In this document: piece by piece, positions 33,455 through 40,814 of the stretch
Position numbering within the stretch: position 1 is the first letter of the stretch
Layout: each line of letters begins with the position of its first letter
From: Ancylobacter novellus
Lineage (GTDB): Bacteria; Pseudomonadota; Alphaproteobacteria; Rhizobiales; Methylopilaceae
Assembly (NCBI GenBank): GCA_003241695.1
Contig: QFPN01000003.1
Span: forward strand, 310,001 to 374,000
Length of the DNA: 64,000 nt
Reading direction: 5' to 3'
Notes under the pieces: generated by a model
The model's database searches: none
Seen by the model: the letters and a program-made list of their open reading frames with translations, nothing else
Told to the model about the DNA's origin: nothing
Made by a program: the position numbers and the translations under genes

Positions 33455-35377
33455 TTGATACAGGAGTCCGCGCGCTTATTCGCGCGTCCGATCGCGCTTG
33501 GCGACGCGGCGGCCGATTGCGCCCGCCCGGCCCGGCCGGCTGCGCCGCCGCTGCCGCCAGACCTCGCGGCGCTGGAACGCGCGGGCCTTCCGCCGGGTCC
33601 GCTCCATGCGGCGTTGGCCGAGGCGAGGCGTGCGGGGGTCGAGCCTTTCGATGCGCTGCTCGCGTCGAACGCCTTTTCCGAGGACGACCTGGTACGGGCG
33701 CTCGCGCGATCAATCGGGGTCGACGTTGTCGGCGCGCAGGATCGCACCGCAGGACCGATCGACGCGGACGCCTTCGCGCTCGCCATGGCGAACGGCCATC
33801 TCGCCGGCGTCGACGCCTGCGGCGAGCCCCGCTTCGTCGTCGCGACGCGCGGAACGGCGACGCGGCGTCTCGCGACCTCCCGGCGCGGCCAGACCCGCAC
33901 CCACGCGATCGCGCTTGCCGGCCCCCGCGCCTTCATGGACCTTGCAGTCGCGCGGGCGTGCGAGAGGTTGGCGGAACGGGCCGCCGAGGGACCCGCGGCC
34001 AAGACGCCTGAGCTAACGGTCGCGCATGCCATGCCGCGCGTCGGGCGACGGGGGCGGATCGGACTGTTCGTCTTGCTCACGGCGTTCGTCGCCGCGGCGA
34101 TTTGGGCGCCGGGCGCTGGCGACTTGCTTCTTCTCTTCGGAGGCCTGCTGTTCGCCGCCTCGAACGGTTTCCGCCTGCTGGTCGCCTTCACCCCGCCGCG
34201 GGACCGCCTGCGCGCAGAGACGCCGGACGCGGACCTGCCGGTCTACACGGTGCTGACCGCGCTTTACGGCGAGGCCGCGGTCGTCCCTGGACTGCTCGAC
34301 GCGCTGGAACGGCTCGACTATCCCCGCGCCAAACTCGATCTGAAAATCCTCATCGAGGACGGCGACGAGGAAACGATCCGGGCGCTCGCCGAGCGTCCGC
34401 CGCGCGCCGGGATCGAGATCATGACGCTTCCTCCCGGCGGTCCCCGCACCAAGCCGCGGGCGCTGAACGCGGGCCTGCTCGCCGCGCGCGGCGCCTATGT
34501 CACGGTCTATGACGCCGAGGATCGACCCGACCCGGCGCAGCTCCGGCTCGCCGTCGAGGCTTTCCGGCGCTCCGGGCCGGATCTCGCCTGCGTCCAGGCG
34601 AAGCTCGCAATCGACAATCTGCGCGACGGCTGGCTCGTCCGGCATTTCGCAATCGAATATGCCGCCTTGTTCGACGTCGTACTGCCCGCGCTCGCGGCGC
34701 TGCGACTGCCGATCCCGCTCGGGGGCACCTCGAACCATTTCCGGACCGCGACGCTGCGCGCGCTCGGCGGCTGGGACGCGGGCAACGTCACCGAGGACGC
34801 GGATCTCGGCCTGCGGCTCGCCCGCTCCGGCTTCCGCACCGCCACGATCCATTCGACGACCTGGGAGGAGGCGCCGATCGCGCCGAAGGCCTGGCTCAAG
34901 CAACGCACGCGCTGGATGAAGGGCTACATGGTGACGGCGATCGTGCATGGCCGGCGCCCGGCCGGGCTGCTTCGTCGGCTCGGCTGGCTCCGCTTCGTCG
35001 CGGCGCAGCTCGCGATCGCGGGCGTCGTCCTGTCCGCCCTCGCCTATCCGGTCGCCCTCGCCGCACTGCTGCTCACGGGCTTCACCGGCGTGCTGCTGTC
35101 GCCCGCCTCGGGTCTCATCGACGGGCTCCTCGCAGGCTTCCACGTAGCAAGCCTGATCCTCGGCTTCGCATGCGCGCTCGCCTGCGGCTGGATGGGGATC
35201 GACCGGCGCCTGCCCCAAAGCGTCGCGGCCGACCTCTTCACGCTTCCGCTCTACTGGCTGCTGGTGGGCGCGGCGGCGTGGCGGGCGCTGGCGCAGATCG
35301 TCATGGACGACGCCAGCCACTGGGAGAAGACCGCGCACGGCGTCTCGCGCCGCCGCGAGACTCCGCCTCAGACCTGA
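33455..35377 (+). CDS. Membrane GT2 glycosyltransferase with extra N-terminal domain
   Basis: Up to 640 residues from a TTG at 33455; the start is uncertain as no ATG fits. Residues about 40-160 resemble the small domain found in front of type II secretion/MshE ATPases (LDALLASNAFSEDDLVRALA region). Two transmembrane helices follow (about 198-240), then a processive, cellulose-synthase-like GT2 domain with DAED (YDAEDRPDP), TED (NVTEDADLGLRL) and QRTRWMKGY (QxxRW). Four to five C-terminal helices form the export channel. It probably makes and extrudes a beta-linked polysaccharide; no bcs-type partners are present. Its end overlaps the convergent SCO gene by 10 bp. Confidence 0.8.
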   Translation: MIQESARLFARPIALGDAAADCARPARPAAPPLPPDLAALERAGLPPGPLHAALAEARRAGVEPFDALLASNAFSEDDLVRALARSIGVDVVGAQDRTAGPIDADAFALAMANGHLAGVDACGEPRFVVATRGTATRRLATSRRGQTRTHAIALAGPRAFMDLAVARACERLAERAAEGPAAKTPELTVAHAMPRVGRRGRIGLFVLLTAFVAAAIWAPGAGDLLLLFGGLLFAASNGFRLLVAFTPPRDRLRAETPDADLPVYTVLTALYGEAAVVPGLLDALERLDYPRAKLDLKILIEDGDEETIRALAERPPRAGIEIMTLPPGGPRTKPRALNAGLLAARGAYVTVYDAEDRPDPAQLRLAVEAFRRSGPDLACVQAKLAIDNLRDGWLVRHFAIEYAALFDVVLPALAALRLPIPLGGTSNHFRTATLRALGGWDAGNVTEDADLGLRLARSGFRTATIHSTTWEEAPIAPKAWLKQRTRWMKGYMVTAIVHGRRPAGLLRRLGWLRFVAAQLAIAGVVLSALAYPVALAALLLTGFTGVLLSPASGLIDGLLAGFHVASLILGFACALACGWMGIDRRLPQSVAADLFTLPLYWLLVGAAAWRALAQIVMDDASHWEKTAHGVSRRRETPPQT

Positions 35378-35955
35378 GCGCGGATCTCGGCCGCGACCTG
35401 CTGCGGCTCGCGCTTGACGTTGAGCGGCGCGACGAAGGCGCCGTCCTTGTCCATCAGATAGACCACCGTGGTGTGGTCCATCGTATAGCCGCCGTCCTTC
35501 GTCGGCGCCTTCTTGGCGTAGGCCTTGTATTCCTTGGTCATCGCCTGCACGGCCTCAAGCGATCCCGTCAGGCCGCGGATGCGCGGCGAGAACGCGCCGA
35601 GATAGGCTTTCAGCGCCTCCGGCGTGTCGCGCTCGGGATCGACGGTGACGAACAGAGCCTGAACCTTCTGCGCGTCCGGCCCCAGCGCCTCGAAGGCCTG
35701 CGTGATCTCGTAGAGCGCGGTCGGGCAGATGTCCGGGCAGCGGGTGAAGCCGAAGAAGACGACGGTCGGCTTGCCCTTCAGGTCCGCTTCGGTGACGGTC
35801 TTGCCGTCCTGGTCGACGAGATTGAACGGACCGCCGACAAGGGACGCCTGGGTCGCGGGCTTCGCGCCGCCCATGTGGATCACGGCGCCGGCGAGACCGG
35901 CCGCGCCGACCAAAAAGGCGACCGCGCCGGCGATGAAGGCTGTGCGGGGGGACAT
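35368..35955 (-). CDS. SCO1/SenC family copper chaperone
   Basis: 195-residue thioredoxin-like protein that delivers Cu to the CuA site of cytochrome c oxidase or protects against redox stress. One N-terminal transmembrane anchor (TAFIAGAVAFLVGAAGLAGAV), then FNLVDQDGKTVTEADLKGKP, the Cu-binding FTRCPDICPT (CxxxC) and the partner His in YTMDHTTVVYLMD. The ATG at 35955 is chosen as it starts at the anchor. A small membrane-protein ORF ends 16 bp upstream on the same strand. Confidence 0.92.
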   Translation of the reverse strand: MSPRTAFIAGAVAFLVGAAGLAGAVIHMGGAKPATQASLVGGPFNLVDQDGKTVTEADLKGKPTVVFFGFTRCPDICPTALYEITQAFEALGPDAQKVQALFVTVDPERDTPEALKAYLGAFSPRIRGLTGSLEAVQAMTKEYKAYAKKAPTKDGGYTMDHTTVVYLMDKDGAFVAPLNVKREPQQVAAEIRAQV

Positions 35956-35971
35956 AAGCGGGAGCGCTCCG

Positions 35972-36145
35972 TTACAGGCAGGCCAACGCGGCCGAAAACG
36001 CCGCATCGAGGAACACGCGCGCGCCTTCCGAAGCCCAGAGCGCGGCGGCGGTCGCGAGCAGAAGCGCCAGACCGACGGCGCCCGCCGCCCGGCCTGCGCC
36101 GGAAAGCGCCTTCGCGCCTGCGATGTCGTCCGCGCCGTCGCCCAT
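35972..36145 (-). CDS. Small single-pass membrane protein
   Basis: 57-residue ORF starting MGDGADDIAGAK with one transmembrane helix (AGAVGLALLLATAAALWA). It lies 16 bp upstream of the SCO gene on the same strand and could be its operon partner. The same frame extends upstream into the antisense of tRNA-Gly, which is not coding. No family recognised. Confidence 0.45.
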   Translation of the reverse strand: MGDGADDIAGAKALSGAGRAAGAVGLALLLATAAALWASEGARVFLDAAFSAALACL

Positions 36146-36304
36146 CGTCCAAGGGTCCGAAAGCCGCCCGAGCCGCCTCGAGCGCCCGTTTCCTACTCCC
36201 CTCCGCCGCTCCAGTCGACGGCGCCGCGGCCTCGGCCCGATCACGAAGGAGCGCTCACGGCTCGCTTGTCCGCCGCCGCGACCCGGCTTATGGTCGCGCC
36301 CGCC

Positions 36305-36378
36305 GCGGGCGTAGTTCAATGGTAGAACGGCAGCTTCCCAAGCTGCATACGAGGGTTCGATTCCCTTCGCCCGCTCCA
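36305..36378 (+). tRNA. tRNA-Gly (CCC)
   Basis: 74-nt cloverleaf with encoded CCA. Acceptor GCGGGCG (36305-36311) pairs with CGCCCGC (36368-36374); D-loop TAGTTCAATGGTAGAA; anticodon arm CAGC-TTCCCAA-GCTG with anticodon CCC; T-loop GGTTCGATTCC; discriminator T. Confidence 0.95.
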
Positions 36379-36857
36379 AAACCTTCCATATTTTCCAAGG
36401 AATTACGGCTTACGGGAGCGCTGTCACGCGCCGTTGCCTGCGCGAACATGTCGGGCTCAAACGGCCTGATTCGGGGCGTTGCGCCGCAGAAAGTCCCGAC
36501 GAAATCCCGACCGATGTTCTCGCGGCGTTTCGCGCTCCCAATCCCGCCTCCCTGACCGGGGGGCGTAATGAAATCGACCTCATGCCCTTTCGCGTGCGGG
36601 CCGGCTTTTCGCGATCGCAGAAGATCATGGGCAGCCACGCCGGCGCGCTCTCGGAGACGATCCCGAACGTGCGGAACGTCCTTCGGCGCGCCTGACGTCG
36701 ATCTGTTGAGCGGCGGGCGCGGAAGTGCAGAATTGCGCCGATCGGACGCGCTTCGGGTGATCGGAGATCTCGCCGGCGCTCCGACGAGGCAGGCGGTCGT
36801 CCTCGAAGCCGAACGGCTTCGATCGCAGGAACCGGGCGAGCAGGAAGGGAGCGAGCC
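36379..36857. other. 479-bp region after tRNA-Gly without a credible gene
   Basis: Frames here are short, Arg/Ser-rich and lack domain features on either strand. The start (about 36379-36420) is locally AT-rich. Position immediately 3' of a tRNA and ahead of accessory-type genes makes an old integration site possible, but I find no second copy of the tRNA 3' end within the window and no integrase. Confidence 0.3.
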
Positions 36858-37097
36858 ATGACGCGCGAGACCTACGAGATCGTCGAACACGCCGACGGAT
36901 GGGCCTACAAGGCGAACGGCTCGTTTTCGGAGACGTTCGCCACCCGCGAACAGGCGCGCGCGGCGGCCGAGCGGGCCGCGCGGGAGCAGCGCGCTCCGGG
37001 CGACGACGTCGAGATCGAATACGAGGACGCGCAAGGGAACTGGCGCGTCGAGCATTCCCCCGGCGGCGATCGCCCGACGACCGACGTCAAGGATTAG
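36858..37097 (+). CDS. DUF2188 domain protein
   Basis: 79-residue protein of the DUF2188 family: YEIVEHADGWAYKANGSFSE, a central ATREQARAAAERAAREQ helix, and a final EYEDAQGNWRVEHSP strand. A strong AGGAAGGGAG ribosome site precedes the ATG. Function unknown; related short proteins accompany stress or accessory genes. The cardiolipin synthase gene follows 23 bp later, so the two are probably co-transcribed. Confidence 0.82.
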   Translation: MTRETYEIVEHADGWAYKANGSFSETFATREQARAAAERAAREQRAPGDDVEIEYEDAQGNWRVEHSPGGDRPTTDVKD

Positions 37098-37120
37098 GCG
37101 ACGCCGGAAACGCGCCGCCG

Positions 37121-38581
37121 ATGCGGTCGTCCTTCGAGCTCATTCTGTTCGTCGCGCACCTGCTGACGGCCGCGCGCGCGATCACCCGCCCGTACAGAGA
37201 GCCCGCCGCGCGCGTGGCATGGGTGGCGGTCATCATGTTTCTGCCGCTGGTCGGCGTCGTCGCCTATCTCCTTCTCGGAGAAACCAGCATCGGTCGCGCG
37301 CGGATACGCCGGCTGAAGGAGGCGGAGGCCCGCACGGTCCGGCCCGTCGCGTCGAAGCTCGATCGGAACGTCGTCGCGCCCGGCGCCGCCGCGCAGTTCG
37401 ACCTCTGCAGATCCATCGACGGATTGGGCCCGTCGTCCGGCAACCGGATCGCGCTCCTTGGCGACCCGGAGGCGCCGAAAGACCAGCCGACGCTGGATTC
37501 CGACGCGGCGATCGACGCGCTCGCGCAGGACATCGGGCGCGCGACCGAGCATGTGCATATCGGCTTCTACATCTGGCTCGACGACGGAAACGGCGGCAAG
37601 GTCGCGGACGCCGTAGCGGCGGCCGCGCGGCGCGGCGTGCGGTGCCGGGTGATGGTGGACGCCCTGGGGTCGCGCGGCTTCATCCGCGGGCCGCGATGGC
37701 GGCAGTTGCGCGAGGCGGGCGTCGCCCTCGTCGCGACGCTGAACGACGTTCCGCGTCTCGGGCATCTCGCGGTGGGCCGCGTCGATCTGCGGAACCACCG
37801 CAAGATCGTCGTCATCGACAATCGCGTCGCCTATTGCGGCAGCCAGAACTGCGCGGATCCCGCTTTTCTGCCAAAGGCGCGGTTCGCGCCCTGGGTGGAC
37901 ATGTTTCTGCGGTGCGAGGGGCCGGTGGTTCGTCAGGCGCAGTATCTGTTCCTGTGCACATGGATCGCGGAAACCGGCGAACCGCTGGACGGGCTCGCCG
38001 CGGCCGACCCCGCTCCCGAACGCTTCGAGCCGGGATGCGTCGCGCAGATGTACGGCGCGGGTCCCACGACGCCGGGCGACGCGATGTCGGACTCCTTCGT
38101 CGGCGCATTGTACGCCGCCCGCAGGGAGCTGGTGGTCACGACGCCTTACTTCGTGCCGGACGAGGCGGTGCTGCGCGCGCTGTGCGCGGCGCCCCGGCGC
38201 GGCGTCGAGACGACGATCGTCTTCCCGGAACGCAACGACTCTTGGCTCGTCGAGCAGGCGAGCCGCAGTTGTTACCCGGACCTGCTGTCGAGCGGCGTCG
38301 CCGTCTACGAGTATCCGCTCGGGCTGCTGCACGCCAAGTCGATCACGGTCGACGGAGAGATGGCCCTGGTCGGCTCGGCCAACATGGACCGGCGCAGCAT
38401 GCAGCTCAACTTCGAGAACAACATGCTGGTGGCCGACAGGGACGTCACAGCCGCGGTGCGCGCGCGCCAGCAAGGCTATCTCGACGTTTCCCGGCCGGTC
38501 TCCCACGACGCCGTCAAGGCCTGGCCGTTCCACGTCCGGTTGGTCCAGAACGCGGTCGGCATGATCGCGCCGGTGCTCTGA
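37121..38581 (+). CDS. Cardiolipin synthase (PLD superfamily)
   Basis: 486-residue ClsA-type enzyme joining phosphatidylglycerol molecules to cardiolipin in the inner membrane. Two N-terminal membrane segments (ELILFVAHLLTAARA; WVAVIMFLPLVGVVAYLLLG) precede two phospholipase-D HKD motifs: HRKIVVIDNRVAYCGSQN and HAKSITVDGEMALVGSANMD. The RSMQLNFENNM segment is typical. Length fits the family. It is convergent with the encapsulin operon, whose shell gene ends 50 bp away. Confidence 0.93.
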   Translation: MRSSFELILFVAHLLTAARAITRPYREPAARVAWVAVIMFLPLVGVVAYLLLGETSIGRARIRRLKEAEARTVRPVASKLDRNVVAPGAAAQFDLCRSIDGLGPSSGNRIALLGDPEAPKDQPTLDSDAAIDALAQDIGRATEHVHIGFYIWLDDGNGGKVADAVAAAARRGVRCRVMVDALGSRGFIRGPRWRQLREAGVALVATLNDVPRLGHLAVGRVDLRNHRKIVVIDNRVAYCGSQNCADPAFLPKARFAPWVDMFLRCEGPVVRQAQYLFLCTWIAETGEPLDGLAAADPAPERFEPGCVAQMYGAGPTTPGDAMSDSFVGALYAARRELVVTTPYFVPDEAVLRALCAAPRRGVETTIVFPERNDSWLVEQASRSCYPDLLSSGVAVYEYPLGLLHAKSITVDGEMALVGSANMDRRSMQLNFENNMLVADRDVTAAVRARQQGYLDVSRPVSHDAVKAWPFHVRLVQNAVGMIAPVL

Positions 38582-38631
38582 GCTCTTGCATGGCGGCCGC
38601 CCGCAGGGCGCGACGGCGCGCCGCGCGCCTT

Positions 38632-39435
38632 TCAGCCGGCTCCCTGCAGGAGGACGGCGGCTTCGGACGTCTGCATGATGAACGTGAAAGTCTCCTGCAG
38701 ATAAAGCTCCACCTCGTCAGCCGTATGGCTGAGATAACCGATCGAGACGTCCTGCCCGAGATAGAGATCGAAGTCGCCGCCGCGGGTGGACAGCACGATC
38801 CCGCCGGACAGAGCGGGGCTCCATACGATCTCTTCGTCGACGAGTTGCCGAAGGTGCTTCGCCACGGGATAGCCGCTTTCGCTCGCGCCGTTGATCAGCG
38901 TGAACGGGGCCTGTCCGAGCACGAGGCAATACGGCCCTTCGACACCCGACATGCGCAGTTCGTTGACCGCGGCCGCCACCACCTCAGGATAGGCGTCCGG
39001 CTCCGCCGGCAGCGTCAGCGACGGATTGCTGGCCACCTGCCGGAAACCCTCGATTGCGCCGGCTGCATATCCTTCGAAGACCGCGCGATCCTCCGCGTAG
39101 GCGATGCGGCGCGCGGCCTCCTTCAAAGGCGACCAGTCGGAGTCGTTGGAGCCGCGCTCCACGTCGTCGATCGCGGAACGGGTCAGCTTGAACGGCCGGC
39201 GAAGCTGGACCAGCGGCTTGGACTCTCGCAGGGAGGCCTGGACTTCGCCGTCCAGAGATCCGAGCGGCTTCAGATGGCCGGTGCCGACGGAAGCCAGTTC
39301 GCCGCCCGAGGGACCATGCAGATCGACGACCCGCCGCGCGCCCATGTAGCGCTTCAGCGTCCGCGCCGCCTCTTCCTCGATCTGCCGCCATGCGCCGGCG
39401 GAGATCGGCGCGAGATCCCGATAGAGGTTGTTCAT
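38632..39435 (-). CDS. Family 1 encapsulin nanocompartment shell protein
   Basis: 267-residue HK97-fold shell protein that self-assembles into an icosahedral protein cage. Family segments: MNNLYRDLAPISAGAW, RRVVDLHGPSG, ALNTG-like SVGTGHL, the FKLTRSAIDDVERG loop, and ILSTRGGDFDLYLGQDVSIGY. The start codon overlaps the stop of the upstream DyP peroxidase gene (ATGA), and that peroxidase bears the cage-loading tail. No separate targeting domain or insertion is seen. Confidence 0.95.
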   Translation of the reverse strand: MNNLYRDLAPISAGAWRQIEEEAARTLKRYMGARRVVDLHGPSGGELASVGTGHLKPLGSLDGEVQASLRESKPLVQLRRPFKLTRSAIDDVERGSNDSDWSPLKEAARRIAYAEDRAVFEGYAAGAIEGFRQVASNPSLTLPAEPDAYPEVVAAAVNELRMSGVEGPYCLVLGQAPFTLINGASESGYPVAKHLRQLVDEEIVWSPALSGGIVLSTRGGDFDLYLGQDVSIGYLSHTADEVELYLQETFTFIMQTSEAAVLLQGAG

Positions 39436-40484
39436 CGCGTTTCTCTTTTTCTGAGAGATCCAATTCCCAGGCTTTCGTCGGCGGACGCCGCGTCGTCGTC
39501 CTTCGACCCATCAGGCTCCGGCGCCTCCGGCCTTCGCGCCGTCTCCGGCGACGGCGGGGCGGGAGGCGCGTCGTCCAGGAAGTCCGCCGACGGAACGAAG
39601 AAGAGCGATCCGGTCACGGCCCGGCTGAAATCCAGAAGGCGGTCGTAATTGCCCTCCGGAAGGCCGATGAACATGTTGCGCAGCATCTGCTCGATCGTCT
39701 TCGGAGATTTCGCGTAGCCGATGAAATAGGTTCCGAACTCGCCTTCGCCGATGTTTCCGAACGGCATGTTGTCCCGCAGGATCTGAACCTGCTTTCCGTT
39801 CTCCGTTATCGACGTGAGCACGTTGTGCGCATAGGGCGCCTTCACGGCGTCGGCCAGCTCGATGTCCGACAGCTTCTTTCGGCCGATGATGGCCTCCTGC
39901 CGCTCGACCGGGAGCTGGTCCCAAGCGGCGAGATCGTGAAGATACTTCTGGACGATGACGTAGCTTCCGCCGCGAAAAGCGGGATCCTCGTCTCCGATGA
40001 TCGTCGCGGCGGAGGCCGCGGGGCCTTCCGGATTCTCCGTGCCGTCGACGAAGCCGATCAGATCCCTGTCGTCGAAATACTTGAAGCCGTGGACCTCATC
40101 GATCACCGAAACGGACGGCCCCAGCCGGTCGCGGATCTCGGCGGCGAGCGCGAAGCACATGTCCATGCGCGCGGCTCTGATATGAAACAGCACGTCGCCC
40201 GGCGTCGACACCGCGTGATGCTTTCCGCGCAGCTCCCGGAACGGATGCAGTTCGGCGGGTTTCGGGCCTCGGAACAGTCGATCCCAACCCGTCGAACTGA
40301 TCCCCATGACGCAGGACAGGGCCCCGTCCAGATCGCGGAAACCGACGGCGCGAACGAGCGACGACAGGTCCCCGCACAGAGACCGGACGGATTCTCCGTC
40401 GGCGTCCTCGTCGAGGCCGACGACGAGGAATATGGCGGCGCGGGTGAGCCGTGACGCGACAGGCTGACTACGGATTGCCTGCAC
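39432..40484 (-). CDS. DyP-type peroxidase, encapsulin cargo
   Basis: 350-residue dye-decolorising heme peroxidase. GTG start at 40484 with an AGGGGA ribosome site. Family signatures: GFVDGTENP (catalytic Asp in GxxDG), the proximal heme His in APYAHN, and the distal Arg in VQILRDNMPFG. After the enzyme domain comes a Pro/Asp-rich linker of about 35 residues and the C-terminal SLGIGSLRKRE, the encapsulin-targeting peptide. It is therefore packaged in the shell encoded by the overlapping next gene. Likely role: peroxide detoxification or oxidative chemistry inside the cage. Confidence 0.95.
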   Translation of the reverse strand: MQAIRSQPVASRLTRAAIFLVVGLDEDADGESVRSLCGDLSSLVRAVGFRDLDGALSCVMGISSTGWDRLFRGPKPAELHPFRELRGKHHAVSTPGDVLFHIRAARMDMCFALAAEIRDRLGPSVSVIDEVHGFKYFDDRDLIGFVDGTENPEGPAASAATIIGDEDPAFRGGSYVIVQKYLHDLAAWDQLPVERQEAIIGRKKLSDIELADAVKAPYAHNVLTSITENGKQVQILRDNMPFGNIGEGEFGTYFIGYAKSPKTIEQMLRNMFIGLPEGNYDRLLDFSRAVTGSLFFVPSADFLDDAPPAPPSPETARRPEAPEPDGSKDDDAASADESLGIGSLRKRETR

Positions 40485-40814
40485 GCCCGATCCCCTCGTT
40501 CGAAACCATACAGGCCCCCTTCAACCGAAGCCGTGGCGCCAGCCGGACCCACCTTGGCTTTCGCCAATGACAGTTAAGCCATTTCGGTTCGTTTGCGAGC
40601 GTCCCGGCCTCGGAAGGCGTCGGGATCGGCATGTTTCGCGGCGAAGAAATTCGGCGCAAGCGGATCGTCCCGCCCCGGATTCGCGGACGTGGTTCGAAAA
40701 AATCCTATCGGATTCCAAAAGCCTCCCGATTTCAACGCCTTGATCGGCGACCGTCACCGATCTGTCGCCTGCCCTCGATAAGAGACTTTCGTTCCGGCGA
40801 AGAAACGCCGCGAC
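40485..40814. other. Divergent promoter region between encapsulin and two-partner secretion operons
   Basis: 330 bp without a gene. It must hold the promoters of both operons; the only element I can name is the Pho-box-like repeat at 40751-40768. Confidence 0.5.
40751..40768 (+). promoter_or_regulatory. Pho-box-like direct repeat
   Basis: CCGTCAC-CGAT-CTGTCGC: two 7-mers separated by exactly 4 bp, matching the PhoB consensus CTGTCAT-N4-CTGTCAT at 10 of 14 positions, 46 bp before the first gene of the secretion operon and in its direction. Confidence 0.4.

Noticed and set aside
36146..36379. Minus-strand ORF running through tRNA-Gly (MERAKGIEPSYAAWEA...)
   Set aside because: This is the well-known false translation of the antisense of tRNA-Gly; only the part below 36145 is kept as a possible small membrane protein.
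36410..36861. Short ORFs on both strands after tRNA-Gly
   Set aside because: Arg/Ser-rich, no domain or ribosome site, and they overlap each other.
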